Notes: generated by a model from the sequence alone, not told the origin. Positions 7,077 to 16,887 are shown, counted from the stretch's first letter. The stretch is DNA of 64,000 nt from Psychrobacter sp. P2G3 (GCF_001593285.1 NZ_CP012529.1:1736001-1800000), one strand, 5' to 3'. Translations and numbers: made by a program.

Positions 7077-9734
7077 TTACGCAATATCTAACGTGCCATC
7101 GATAAACTCTTTGGCAAAGCGCTGTAACATACCGCCTGCGTTATACATTTTGACTTCATCAGCCGTATCCAAACGGCAAATGATAGGGGTTTCAGTTTTG
7201 CTGCCGTCGGCACGATTAATAACCAAGGTCATTAAACCGCCAGCAGACACTTCGCCAGTCACATCAAAGGTCTCTGAACCATCGATTTTTAGCGTATGGC
7301 GAGTCGTACCTTCTTCGAACTGTAAAGGTAGCGCGCCCATACCCACTAAGTTTTGACGATGGATACGTTCAAAGTCTTCAGCGACTACGGCTTCCACGCC
7401 AGCCAAACGGACACCTTTAGCAGCCCAGTCGCGGCTTGAGCCTTGACCGTAACCATCACCAGCGATGATGATAAGTGGCTGTTCACGATTCATGTAAGTC
7501 TCAATCGCTTCCCACATACGCATAACTTGACCTTGTGGTTCAACTCTGGCGTATGAGCCTTGGATAATTTCGCCATCATCGTCACGTACCATTTCGTTCA
7601 ATAGTTTAGGATTGGCAAAAGTAGCACGTTGGGCGGTTAAATGGTCACCGCGATGCGTTGCATAAGAATTATAGTCTTCCGCAGGTAAACCCATTGTATC
7701 AAGGTACTCACCAGCAGCCGAGTCACCCAAGATCGCATTAGACGGTGACATATGGTCGGTGGTGATATTATCACCCAACACAGCAAGTGGGCGCAAACCA
7801 GTTAAGGCGTTTTTCTTGGCCATTTTGCCTTCCCAATACGGCGGACGACGGATATAAGTAGTCATCTCACGCCAGTTATATAATGGACTTAACGCTTTAC
7901 CGGTGTCTTTTTTGGCTTCATCAAACATCGGAATATAAACGGCGTTGAATTGCTCAGGCTTCACGGCTTTGGCAACGATGGCATCGACTTCTTCGTCATC
8001 GAACCAGATGTCTTTTAGATAAACGTCGTTACCGTCTTGATCCTTACCTAACGAATCTTTTTCGATATCAAAGCGAATATTACCCGCAATGGCATAAGCG
8101 ATAACCAGCGGTGGTGACGCTAAGAAGGCTTGTTTGGCGTATGGGTGGATACGACCGTCAAAATTACGGTTACCAGATAGTACCGCTGTACTGAATAAGT
8201 CGCGGTCGATGATTTCTTTTTCGATCTCAGGGTCAAGCGCGCCGCTCATACCATTACAGGTCGTACAGGCAAAACCAACCACATCAAAGCCGATTTTTTG
8301 CAGATCAGGCATAAGACCAGCTTCTTCTAGGTACATTTTTACCGTTTTTGAGCCTGGAGCTAATGATGATTTTACCCAAGGTTTGCGTAGTAGGCCTTTG
8401 GCATTAGCATTACGGGCGACAAGGCCAGCGGCAACCATATTGCGAGGGTTAGACGTATTGGTACAGCTGGTAATGGCCGCAATAATTACTGCACCATCTG
8501 GCATCAAGCCATCTTCTGGTTCAGGAAGTTTGTCACCCTCACCGTGAGCAATACCTTTAGCAACCAAATCCGTGGTTGAAACACGAGCATGCGGACGTGA
8601 AGGGCCTGCCATATTACGTACGACTGCTGACAAGTCAAATTCAAGCACACGGTCGTAAACGGCATTTTCCATACCATCTGCCCATAGACCTGTCTGCTTA
8701 GCGTACTGCTCAACCAATTTAATTTGAGCTTCACTACGACCCGTTAGGCGTAAATAGTCGATGGTTTGTTCATCGATATAGAACATCGCCGCAGTCGCGC
8801 CATATTCAGGCGTCATATTGGAGATAGATGCACGGTCACCAACACTTAATTGACGAGCACCTTCACCGAAGAATTCAATATAAGTAGAGACCACGCCTGC
8901 ATCACGCAAGAACTCGGTCATTGCCAATACCAAATCGGTACCGGTAATGCCTTTTTGCAGTTTGCCCGTTAACTTGACACCAACATAATCAGGTAGGCGC
9001 ATATAAGATGGGTTACCTAGCATCACGCTTTCGGCTTCAAGGCCACCAACACCGATTGAGATAACACCTAACGCATCAACCATTGGTGTATGACTATCGG
9101 TACCGACTAAAGTATCAGCAAAGGCAACTTCTTCACCCGCTTTATTGTGTACGACTTGGACGACTGGCGACATTTTTTCTAGATTAATTTGGTGCATGAT
9201 GCCGTTACCAGGTGGTACGACGTTCACGTTATCAAAGGCATACTGGCACCAGTTGATAAAGTGGAAACGGTCATCGTTACGGCGCTCTTCGATAGCACGG
9301 TTTTTCTCAAAAGCATTTTCTTCAAAGCCTGCATGTTCAACGGCCAATGAATGATCAACAATCAATTGCGTTGGTACGATAGGGTTCACTTTTGATGGGT
9401 CACCGCCTTGCTCAGCGATAGCATCACGTAGACCTGCCAAATCAACAAAAGCGGTCTGACCTAAAATATCATGACAAACGACGCGAGCAGGGTACCATGG
9501 AAAATCTAGGTCTTGCTTACCTTCGATATGTTGCTTAAGCGCATCGGTTAATTCTTCTGGCGGGCAACGGCGAACCAAGTTTTCACACAATACTTTTGAG
9601 CAGAACGGTAGCTTGTCATACGCGCCAGCTTCAATGTTCTCAATCGCTTCACGGGTATCAAAATAGTATAAATCAGTGCCAGGTAATGGCTTTTTAAATT
9701 GTTCATTCATGGGTTGTACTAGGGCATTGTCCAT
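7077..9734 (-). CDS. acnD: Fe/S-dependent 2-methylcitrate dehydratase AcnD
   Basis: An aconitase-family enzyme (885 residues) that dehydrates 2-methylcitrate to 2-methylaconitate, which needs PrpF to continue the cycle. The three cluster ligands are visible as Cys424 (ITSCTNTSNP) and Cys490 and Cys493 (FACTTCNG). The C-terminal swivel domain contains YGQGSSRDWAAKG and AVVAEDFERIHRQN. The close association with prpC, prpB and prpF argues for AcnD rather than AcnA. Start at ATG 9734 after a purine-rich stretch. The gene ends with its own terminator at 7014-7050. Confidence 0.93.
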   Translation of the reverse strand: MDNALVQPMNEQFKKPLPGTDLYYFDTREAIENIEAGAYDKLPFCSKVLCENLVRRCPPEELTDALKQHIEGKQDLDFPWYPARVVCHDILGQTAFVDLAGLRDAIAEQGGDPSKVNPIVPTQLIVDHSLAVEHAGFEENAFEKNRAIEERRNDDRFHFINWCQYAFDNVNVVPPGNGIMHQINLEKMSPVVQVVHNKAGEEVAFADTLVGTDSHTPMVDALGVISIGVGGLEAESVMLGNPSYMRLPDYVGVKLTGKLQKGITGTDLVLAMTEFLRDAGVVSTYIEFFGEGARQLSVGDRASISNMTPEYGATAAMFYIDEQTIDYLRLTGRSEAQIKLVEQYAKQTGLWADGMENAVYDRVLEFDLSAVVRNMAGPSRPHARVSTTDLVAKGIAHGEGDKLPEPEDGLMPDGAVIIAAITSCTNTSNPRNMVAAGLVARNANAKGLLRKPWVKSSLAPGSKTVKMYLEEAGLMPDLQKIGFDVVGFACTTCNGMSGALDPEIEKEIIDRDLFSTAVLSGNRNFDGRIHPYAKQAFLASPPLVIAYAIAGNIRFDIEKDSLGKDQDGNDVYLKDIWFDDEEVDAIVAKAVKPEQFNAVYIPMFDEAKKDTGKALSPLYNWREMTTYIRRPPYWEGKMAKKNALTGLRPLAVLGDNITTDHMSPSNAILGDSAAGEYLDTMGLPAEDYNSYATHRGDHLTAQRATFANPKLLNEMVRDDDGEIIQGSYARVEPQGQVMRMWEAIETYMNREQPLIIIAGDGYGQGSSRDWAAKGVRLAGVEAVVAEDFERIHRQNLVGMGALPLQFEEGTTRHTLKIDGSETFDVTGEVSAGGLMTLVINRADGSKTETPIICRLDTADEVKMYNAGGMLQRFAKEFIDGTLDIA

Positions 9735-9865
9735 AAGTCACCTTTGGCTGTTAGCTGGTTGAAATTCAAAAATAATCGTTCTTTTAGCAAAATCATTAGT
9801 GTTAGAAGTAGGCTTTGCTAAAAAATCTCGTTGAGAAGGCAGGTGTTATTAAGAAAAAAAGTAGA

Positions 9866-9892
9866 TGTAGGGTACGCAAGGCACACCCTACA
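9866..9892. repeat. short inverted repeat of a dispersed type
   Basis: TGTAGGGT (9866-9873) and its complement ACCCTACA (9885-9892) flank an 11-nt centre containing GC and GGCAC. It lies between prpC and acnD. Read on the minus strand, the hairpin is followed within a few bases by a T run, so it could act as a weak attenuator inside the operon. A half copy of the same GCGCACCCTACA motif occurs at about 22663-22674. Confidence 0.5.
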
Positions 9893-9913
9893 AGTATTCT
9901 ATATCAAGAAAAA

Positions 9914-11041
9914 TTAACGCGCGCTCATATCTGGTACTGGACGCAAGTCTTCACCGATATATTCCGCACTTGGGCGAATGATACGGTTGTTAGCACGTTG
10001 CTCAAATACGTGTGCGGCCCAGCCAGTTAGACGTGAACACACAAAAATTGGCGTGAACAGTTTGGTTGGGATACCCATAAAGTGATAGGCAGAGGCATGG
10101 AAGAAATCAGCATTACAGAACAGTTTCTTTTCGCGCCACATTACTTCTTCACAGCGTACTGATACTGGGTATAGCACCTCATCACCAACATCGGCAGCCA
10201 ATTTTTCAGCCCAGCCTTTAATGACGACGTTACGTGGATCTGATTCGCTATAGATAGCATGACCAAAGCCCATAATCTTATCTTTACGTGCCAGCATGCC
10301 CATCATCTCTTCTTCAGCTTCATCAGGTGAGCTAAAGCCTTCAATCATATCCATAGCCGCCTCATTAGCGCCGCCATGCAAATGACCGCGCAATGAGCCA
10401 ATCGCGCCAGTAATACAAGAATGGATATCTGAAAGAGTAGACGCACAGACGCGCGCGGTAAAGGTTGAGGCATTAAACTCATGCTCTGCGTACAAGATTA
10501 AGGATACGTTCATAACCTTAGTATGCAACTCGTTTGGTTTTTCACCTTTAAGTAAGTGTAAGAAATGCCCACCAATCGTTTCATCATCAGTTTCAGTCTC
10601 GATGCGCACGTTATCATGCGTGAAGCGATACCAATAGTTGATAATCGATGGGAACACTGCCAGCATGCGATCTGTTTGGTCGTTTTCTTGCGAAAAGTCA
10701 GTTTCAGTCTCAAGGTTACCGAGCATAGAACAACCGGTACGCAATACATCCATCGGATGCGCATCGCTTGGAATACGCTCAAGCACATCTTTCAATGCTT
10801 GTGGTAGACCGCGTAGTTTTTTCAGTTTGGCTTGGTAGGCATCAAGCTCACTTTGGGTTGGCAAGTTGCCATAAAGTAGCAAGTAGGCCACTTCTTCAAA
10901 AATGCATTTATCAGCCAACTCCGACACGTCATAACCGCGATAGGTCAAACCTGAGCCTGATTTTCCGACCGTTGATAGAGCTGTTTTACCTGCGACTTGA
11001 CCGCGTAGACCTGCGCCTGAAAGTTCTTTCTGTGCTGCCAT
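9914..11041 (-). CDS. prpC: 2-methylcitrate synthase PrpC
   Basis: Citrate synthase family enzyme of 375 residues that condenses propionyl-CoA with oxaloacetate to give 2-methylcitrate. The catalytic regions are visible: GHLHGGANEAAMDM (from about 217), GFGHAIYSESDPR (about 258, active-site His about 261) and an Asp in NADFFHASAY. The length is that of short PrpC/type II-like enzymes rather than the about 430-residue GltA. ATG 11041 has AAGGA upstream. It is downstream of prpB by about 100 bp and upstream of acnD by about 180 bp, probably in one transcript. Confidence 0.94.
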   Translation of the reverse strand: MAAQKELSGAGLRGQVAGKTALSTVGKSGSGLTYRGYDVSELADKCIFEEVAYLLLYGNLPTQSELDAYQAKLKKLRGLPQALKDVLERIPSDAHPMDVLRTGCSMLGNLETETDFSQENDQTDRMLAVFPSIINYWYRFTHDNVRIETETDDETIGGHFLHLLKGEKPNELHTKVMNVSLILYAEHEFNASTFTARVCASTLSDIHSCITGAIGSLRGHLHGGANEAAMDMIEGFSSPDEAEEEMMGMLARKDKIMGFGHAIYSESDPRNVVIKGWAEKLAADVGDEVLYPVSVRCEEVMWREKKLFCNADFFHASAYHFMGIPTKLFTPIFVCSRLTGWAAHVFEQRANNRIIRPSAEYIGEDLRPVPDMSAR

Positions 11042-11147
11042 GATTAAATTCCTTTTGTTGGTAGCTTTTTTGGGTGGGACGATAGTAAAAATGAATAAAT
11101 AAAATCAAATTCTAATGATTTTATTTATATCTTAATTGACTTATGTC

Positions 11148-12041
11148 TTACTTGTTGTCGGCAAATAATTTATCTAGTGTTTGCTCAAACTCATGATAGT
11201 TTAAGAAATCATAGAGCTCCATACGCGTCTGCATGGTATCAACGACTTTTTCTTGCGTACCATCAGACAAGATATGCTGATAAACGTTCAGCGCGGCTTT
11301 GTTCATCGCACGGAAGGCTGATAATGGATATAACACCATGTCTACGCCAACACCATGTAATTGCTCTGTGGTGTATAGGTCAGTTTGACCAAACTCAGTC
11401 ATGTTTGCTAGTACTGGAATATCTAGTACATCCGTAAACTTACGGTACATCTCGATATCTGTTAATGCTTCAGCAAAGATCATATCAGCACCAGCTTCTT
11501 GGAAGGCAACAGCACGCTCAACGGCAGCATCAAGCCCTTCAACAGATAGGGCATCGGTACGCGCCATTATTACAAAGTCACTGTCAGTTTTGGCATCAAG
11601 AGCGGCTTTTAGACGATCAACCATCTCAGAGATACTAACAATTTCTTTATTAGGGCGATGGCCACAGCGCTTTTGGGCGACTTGGTCTTCGATATGTACC
11701 GCTGCAACTCCTGCTTTTTCCATTTTTCTAACGGTTTGGCTAATGTTGAATGCGCCACCAAAGCCGGTATCAATATCGACAAGCAATGGTGTATCAACCG
11801 CATCGGTAATACGGCGTGCATCTTCTAGAACATTATCAAGGCTGGTCATACCTAAGTCTGGGAGACCAAATGAGGCGTTCGCTACACCAGCACCAGAAAG
11901 ATATAATGCTTGATGACCGACTTGGGTTGCCATCATTGCTGTATAAGCATTAATAGTACCGACTATCTGTAGCGGTTGGTTATTGTCATTATTTTGTTTC
12001 ATGGCACTGCGAAAACGCGCGCCAGCTGATGATGAAGTCAT
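11148..12041 (-). CDS. prpB: 2-methylisocitrate lyase PrpB
   Basis: Isocitrate lyase/PEP mutase family enzyme (297 residues) that cleaves 2-methylisocitrate to pyruvate and succinate. It has the family active-site loop KRCGH with catalytic Cys126, the metal-binding acidic residues in VDIDTGFGG, and the later [17 protein letters not shown] segment. It is the first gene of the prp cluster. No prpR or GntR-type regulator is adjacent. The next gene upstream is an NRAMP-like transporter separated by a terminator, so the prp promoter should lie in 12042-12478. Confidence 0.94.
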   Translation of the reverse strand: MTSSSAGARFRSAMKQNNDNNQPLQIVGTINAYTAMMATQVGHQALYLSGAGVANASFGLPDLGMTSLDNVLEDARRITDAVDTPLLVDIDTGFGGAFNISQTVRKMEKAGVAAVHIEDQVAQKRCGHRPNKEIVSISEMVDRLKAALDAKTDSDFVIMARTDALSVEGLDAAVERAVAFQEAGADMIFAEALTDIEMYRKFTDVLDIPVLANMTEFGQTDLYTTEQLHGVGVDMVLYPLSAFRAMNKAALNVYQHILSDGTQEKVVDTMQTRMELYDFLNYHEFEQTLDKLFADNK

Positions 12042-12478
12042 TCGAGAATCCTTGCGTGGAGGGTTAGTCTTACTGTAGGGATAGTTAGATACTAACTATT
12101 ATTTTTTCTTTCGTTTTTATATACTTAGTTAGATGTTCAGTTCAGCATTGTTCATTCTTAACCAGAACATCCGTTGCTATAACGAATTTTTATTAACTTA
12201 GAGTATACGCAATTATCCCTAGTTTGAAAGAGGTTATTACCAGTAGTGTATTAGCTTATATTAATAAATATTGTAGAAAAATTAATAGTATTCATATTTT
12301 GAATGATGATATCCATATTTTAATGATATATTCGCTTTACTATGCATATCAATAAACATAGTTGTTTTAATGCGGGCTAGGTTGTCATATTTAGTTACAT
12401 TTATAATGGCCAATAAGCAGTGATACCAATACAGAAGAAGATCGAGCATATTATTAATTTTATCTTTTTGACAATAGA
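12042..12478. other. AT-rich intergenic region ahead of prpB
   Basis: More than 400 bp without a credible gene. It should contain the prpB promoter and any propionate-responsive operator. I do not see a clear sigma-70 or sigma-54 site or a regulator palindrome that I would defend. Confidence 0.4.
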
Positions 12479-12513
12479 AAAAGCCCTGATAGCTAGCAGC
12501 TAAGAGGGCTTTT
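12479..12513 (-). terminator. terminator after the NRAMP-like gene
   Basis: A 9-bp stem AAAAGCCCT (12479-12487) with AGGGCTTTT (12505-12513) is followed on the minus strand by T residues. It lies about 40 bp past the transporter stop codon and isolates that gene from prpB. Confidence 0.8.
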
Positions 12514-12549
12514 GGTTTTTTATTGCTTAATTAGGTTTTTGATAATATT

Positions 12550-13836
12550 TTAGCCAAGCAGACCAGCAAGGTTAGCTAAGAATAACAGGGCGACACCACC
12601 TAAGAAAAGTAAGCTTGTAATCGAATAAGCATTCATACCTGGCGATAGTTTTTGATGGTTTTTTACTAAAGAATAGTTCAACCAACCAAAAATAGGCGCT
12701 GATACAAAGGCGGATATCATAGCGAACTTCAACATAGCACCTAACTGTCCAGTAAAGAAAGTGATAATAACCAAACCCCCACCAATCGCATAAGTCGTCC
12801 AAAAAGCAATCTGCTTTTTATTAATCTCGCTCTCACCTTTTATTAACCGCCAGCACTCAGCATTGGCACGGCCATAACCATCTGCACAGGTAATGGTAGT
12901 ACCAAACATGCACATAAAGGCGACGAAAGCGACTAGCAGTCTTGACCATTCACCGATAGTGGCTGTATACATATTAATTAGCTGATCAATATAAGCAACC
13001 CCTGCGGTTTGAATTTCTTGACCAGAGCCATACTGAACAAAGACACCTAACGATAAAAAGAACAACGCTAAAACAGCAGAAACCAAAAAGCCCACATTAA
13101 AATCAAGCAAACCTTGTTTATGAGTGGTGTTATCCGCTTTTCTCTTTGCAGATGTCCACATTGAGGTAATGGCAGCAAATTCAAGCGGCGCTGGCATCCA
13201 GCCCATGAGAGCCACAATAAATCCTAGAGTCGCTAAATTCCAAGGGGAGGCGGCGACAAAGTCAGGGGTCATCACCGTTGGCTTGCCAGCAGCAATAATG
13301 ACCGCTAATACGGTTGCACTGACCAGAGCAATCATAATCCATTTAGTCACCCCATCGAGCAACTTATAGTGACCGGCAATCAGAAAGAACCAGCAAACAG
13401 CAACGATGATAATAGCCAAGCCAATACTGGACAGTCCTACAGAAGCGGGCAGCATAAAGCCCAATATCACTGCCGCAAGTAGGGTCACTGCACCTGTACT
13501 AATCACTGCGGATAGGATGGATAAAACAAAGTAGATCCATAGATACGCTTTTGAGCGCTTAGCATAACCAGCAATTAAACTCTCGCCAGTATCGTAGACA
13601 TAATCTGTGCCAAAGCGAAAGAAAGGATACTTAAAGACGTTGGCTAAAATAATCATGATCGCTAACTGCCAGCCGTATATAGCGCCCGCCTGCGTTGATG
13701 AAATTAAATGCGAGCCACCAATGGCAGCAGTCGCCATCAAAATTCCTGGTCCAAAGATACGCCAGCTAAAGCCTTCTTGTTGAGCGTTAGCGTTACCGTC
13801 AGCTGTACTTGGGTTATTGAGTTGTTGAGTGGTCAT
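12550..13836 (-). CDS. NRAMP-family transporter, atypical metal site
   Basis: A 428-residue inner-membrane protein with about eleven hydrophobic segments. The N-terminal hydrophobic part begins GPGILMATAAIGGSH (29-43), aligning with the first NRAMP helix. The usual DPGN metal-binding motif is replaced by IGGSH, and the sixth-helix MPHN motif by MPAPLEF. The protein therefore belongs to a divergent NRAMP-like group whose cargo is not predictable from the Mn/Fe members. The chosen start ATG 13836 has GAGG five bases upstream, while an in-frame ATG at 13872 has no better site. It is transcribed toward prpB but ends at its own terminator. The roughly 310-bp gap to the LysR gene holds nothing recognisable. 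Confidence 0.8.
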   Translation of the reverse strand: MTTQQLNNPSTADGNANAQQEGFSWRIFGPGILMATAAIGGSHLISSTQAGAIYGWQLAIMIILANVFKYPFFRFGTDYVYDTGESLIAGYAKRSKAYLWIYFVLSILSAVISTGAVTLLAAVILGFMLPASVGLSSIGLAIIIVAVCWFFLIAGHYKLLDGVTKWIMIALVSATVLAVIIAAGKPTVMTPDFVAASPWNLATLGFIVALMGWMPAPLEFAAITSMWTSAKRKADNTTHKQGLLDFNVGFLVSAVLALFFLSLGVFVQYGSGQEIQTAGVAYIDQLINMYTATIGEWSRLLVAFVAFMCMFGTTITCADGYGRANAECWRLIKGESEINKKQIAFWTTYAIGGGLVIITFFTGQLGAMLKFAMISAFVSAPIFGWLNYSLVKNHQKLSPGMNAYSITSLLFLGGVALLFLANLAGLLG

Positions 13837-14145
13837 GAATACCTCGAAATGGTTAAAACGGCAAATTATCACTTACCTGTGTCAGCTTGCCAATGATCAG
13901 TAGAAAATCGTTCTATCTCGGGCAGGCCAAAATATAAAACGATTCATATCGTATCGACTTTAGCACACCAATGCTCTTCAGGATAATGATTATTCTAGTT
14001 ATTATTACTATTTGTTTGCATCGCCATTCTTGATAGTTATCATAATAAATAACTAATATCAAGCATTAGCATTAATTATTTTTTGGCGATTCTTTATACC
14101 ACAATATGCAGCCGATATCTGATAATTTCAGACTATTCTTATAAT

Positions 14146-15126
14146 TTACAGCTTTGACACAAATTTTTGCTGCCGATAAGTAATTCCGCGCCGCTCATAG
14201 ACATGATAAATTGCGGTGAGCAGATTGGGTATCTTTGGGTGTACAAAATCTTTGAGAGTGTGTAGGTAAATAGGGGAGGTAACATTCTCATGAATCAAGC
14301 GCTGATAACTGATTTGTTCAGTACGTACTGTTTTGAGGCTGGCAGGCACTAAAGTAATACCCTCACCAGCAGCTACCAGACCAAGTGCTACTTGCAAATC
14401 GCTGACCTCAGTCGTCATTAGTGGCGTGATACCGTATTGCGCAAACAAGTGTAGTAAAGGTTCGGTAACAGGCTCATTATCTGGCGTGCCGTTTTTTCTG
14501 GTTTTTAAGGTGGTAGCAGTAGTAGACATTGGCAAATGAGTTTGGTGATATAGAATCAAACGGTTATTCGCCAAATCAATCAGACGTTGTTCCTTGGTAT
14601 GAGCAAGTGGGTGCGCTTTGGGCAATGCCACTAAATAGCGTTCATGGCGCAATAAAATCTGCTGTATCCACGCATCTTGATGAGCAAAGCGCCCAAAGCC
14701 GATGTCAATTTCACCTGATTTAAGCGCTTCAACTTGCTGGTAGGAGCTGATGTCTTTTAGATTAACCTCAATATCAGGACTTTGTTGTTTCAAAGACGCA
14801 ATAATTTCGGGTAAATGTCCGTAGAGCACTGACGGTACAAAACCAATATTAAGTGCTGTACTTGGCGCTGATAAACGCTGGGTCATACTGGTAATAGTAT
14901 TGAGTTCTGTTAATACGGCACTGACTTTGTCATAAAAGAATTGACCGGCTTCTGTTAGTTGTAGGGGACGATGATAGCGATCAACCAATATCACATCCAT
15001 ATCAGTCTCAAGTTGCTTGAGCTGCCGACTAAGACTAGGCTGCGATAAGCCCGTTATCTCAGCTGCCGCACTAAAGCTTTTTAGATCAGCGATAGCAATA
15101 AAGGCATTAAGCTGCTTTAAATCCAT
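14146..15126 (-). CDS. LysR-family transcriptional regulator
   Basis: 326 residues. The N-terminal winged helix-turn-helix includes LKSFSAAAEITGLSQPSLSR (about 16-35), followed by the usual linker helix. The rest is a periplasmic-binding-protein-like effector domain beginning near residue 90 (LNIGFVPSVLYG). The DIGFGR element resembles the CatM/BenM branch, but the inducer cannot be assigned. It is divergent from the acidic membrane protein at 15355 and in line with the NRAMP-like gene, either of which could be its target. ATG 15126 opens directly with the conserved MDLKQLNAFIAI. Confidence 0.88.
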   Translation of the reverse strand: MDLKQLNAFIAIADLKSFSAAAEITGLSQPSLSRQLKQLETDMDVILVDRYHRPLQLTEAGQFFYDKVSAVLTELNTITSMTQRLSAPSTALNIGFVPSVLYGHLPEIIASLKQQSPDIEVNLKDISSYQQVEALKSGEIDIGFGRFAHQDAWIQQILLRHERYLVALPKAHPLAHTKEQRLIDLANNRLILYHQTHLPMSTTATTLKTRKNGTPDNEPVTEPLLHLFAQYGITPLMTTEVSDLQVALGLVAAGEGITLVPASLKTVRTEQISYQRLIHENVTSPIYLHTLKDFVHPKIPNLLTAIYHVYERRGITYRQQKFVSKL

Positions 15127-15354
15127 GGTTTAGAGTCCTATCACAGTCGCTTTATTTTTTGTCTTTAATTAGGTGCATAGTGTTATCTGTAAGGCTGGCA
15201 TAGATTTTGCTACTTCGGCACCAAATTAATACTAGCAAACCAAATTATGCTTCAAAACTATTAATTAGCTAGCAAGACATTAATCAGATATCAGCATCAT
15301 AACGTAATTCTAGCGGTCACTTAAGAATAATGACATAACTTGGTTTATTATCAT

Positions 15355-16311
15355 ATGAATGATTTAGATAACTATAATATAGAAAACAATATCTTAGACG
15401 ATAACTTAAACAATAATAAATCAGATATCGAAGGAGATTTATCTAAAAGTAATTATACGAAAACCAATAATAATAAAACTAGCGATATTTATGAGCGCTT
15501 TATTAATCGAGTTCAAAGCATCAATGGCTTTGGTTCTAATGACAAAACTGACGAGAATAATCAGACCAGTCTCGATGACACATCTGTATACGAGCCTTTA
15601 AGTGATGAAGAGCTGCAGTTTGTTATCAGCCCTGAACAAACATTAGATATCAAAGAAACAAATACTATTACATCTAACAATGAAGATAATGCAATGGAGC
15701 TGTCTTTAGAAGATAGTGATACGTTTGACGATGCCATATTAGTGTCAGCCACTGAGTCTAGTATAGACTCAGATGCTAAAAAGGTAGGTGTATTAAAAGG
15801 CAGGCAAGTCGGAAGTCTAAAGCTACTGATAATTGGTATTGTCTGCGGCTTATTACTCAGCGTACTTACTGCCATACTGTTAAACGCTACTGGCATTTTT
15901 GCGACCTTGAACGATTACCTAACTTCAAACAATTCGCAAAAAACTGAAACAAGTACAAGTGTGTCAACTGCCAGTGCTGAGCCAGCAAATAATGATGAGA
16001 CAGTAGTTGAAGCCAATGATGTAAGTCTTGATAGTCTAAGTACAGAGGACTTGAGTTTGGATAATCGTAATGAGATAGTCGCTGGGGAAAAATCAATAGA
16101 TGGAGATGAAAACGTTAAGTCTGAGTCAATTAATGACCCAAAACAAAATACGTCATCAAAAACAATCACAAAAAGTCCAGCACCCAAAAAAAATACTGAA
16201 AGCAAAGCTGAAAATATTAAGACTGATAACGCTAAAACTGAAACGGTCATTAGTTATGAAGATTTTGCAAAAGAGGCGCAGAGCACTTTATATCGAGAAG
16301 CCAACAACTAA
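15355..16311 (+). CDS. acidic single-pass membrane protein of unknown function
   Basis: Not recognised. About 318 residues from ATG 15355. A TTG at 15340 would add five residues and has no better ribosome site. The N-terminal about 165 residues are very rich in Asp, Asn, Glu and Ser and look disordered. One strong hydrophobic segment follows (LLIIGIVCGLLLSVLTAILL), then a Thr/Ser/Asp/Lys-rich tail of about 130 residues. The basic flank before the membrane helix puts the acidic part in the cytoplasm and the tail in the periplasm. It precedes the large adhesin gene by about 580 bp on the same strand. A link between the two is possible but unproven. Confidence 0.6.
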   Translation: MNDLDNYNIENNILDDNLNNNKSDIEGDLSKSNYTKTNNNKTSDIYERFINRVQSINGFGSNDKTDENNQTSLDDTSVYEPLSDEELQFVISPEQTLDIKETNTITSNNEDNAMELSLEDSDTFDDAILVSATESSIDSDAKKVGVLKGRQVGSLKLLIIGIVCGLLLSVLTAILLNATGIFATLNDYLTSNNSQKTETSTSVSTASAEPANNDETVVEANDVSLDSLSTEDLSLDNRNEIVAGEKSIDGDENVKSESINDPKQNTSSKTITKSPAPKKNTESKAENIKTDNAKTETVISYEDFAKEAQSTLYREANN

Positions 16312-16613
16312 TCATTGGAGCCTATAATTAAGTTATAAGCGCTTAAAATAGTTTATTGTAAATAATAACTTAAGATATGTAGTTAAAATATTTTCAAAAG
16401 AATAAAATTAAGGCTATTTATTTATAAAAAAAATAAGAAAGTAGATTAATAAAATACCAAATATAAACAAAAGAATTCAAATGAACTTTTGTAGTTAAAT
16501 TTATATTGTAAATAAATAACTCTTTTTGTCTAAAAAACGACTTATGATTAAAAGACGGTTAGCAATAAGTTGGTAACGCCCAAAGCTGACGAGAATGCTA
16601 GTTTATTAGGATT
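16312..16613. other. non-coding AT-rich stretch
   Basis: No gene is recognisable here. The stretch is very AT-rich and ends in the 49-nt hairpin at 16614-16662. Together with 16663-16887, which leads into the adhesin gene, it makes about 580 bp of non-coding DNA, enough for a small RNA as well as the adhesin promoter. Confidence 0.4.
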
Positions 16614-16662
16614 AAACACGCCCCGATATTGAATGATAATCATTTAATATTAGGGCGTGTTT
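16614..16662. terminator. 49-nt near-perfect palindrome with T run
   Basis: The whole element is symmetric about base 16638. AAACACGCCC (16614-16623) pairs with GGGCGTGTTT (16653-16662), ATATT pairs with AATAT, and the core AATGATAATCATT (16632-16644) is self-complementary. A T run (16660-16666) follows on the plus strand. It has the form of a strong terminator, but it sits 300 bp beyond the previous gene. Its core matches 13 of 19 positions of the classical Fur consensus. Confidence 0.65.
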
Positions 16663-16887
16663 TTTTATATGCACGTTATATTTTAAATGACTGTAGAAAC
16701 ACCCTGTATTTAATAAGAAAATACTTTTTAGTTTATCGAATGAATAGAAAACTGTTCATGAATATGTTTATTATGTTTTTTTGTAGGAGTTAGTAATAAA
16801 TAATTACGCTATATTTACATTCTGTATGCTTGCAAATACATTCGCTTTAACGAATACTAATTATTCTCTTAAGCTAAGGAGCAAGCT

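Noticed and set aside
240-9734. Apparent redundancy of PrpD with AcnD/PrpF
   Set aside because: The combination acnD-prpF-prpD is common in gammaproteobacteria and not a novelty in itself.
11401-11913. A 170-codon open frame opposite prpB
   Set aside because: It lies wholly inside a well-conserved gene on the other strand, has no ribosome site and a composition dictated by the prpB codons.
16776-16782. A run of seven T about 105 bp upstream of the adhesin gene, as a phase-variation tract
   Set aside because: The run is short and its position relative to a promoter is unknown. T runs of this length are common in such AT-rich intergenic DNA.
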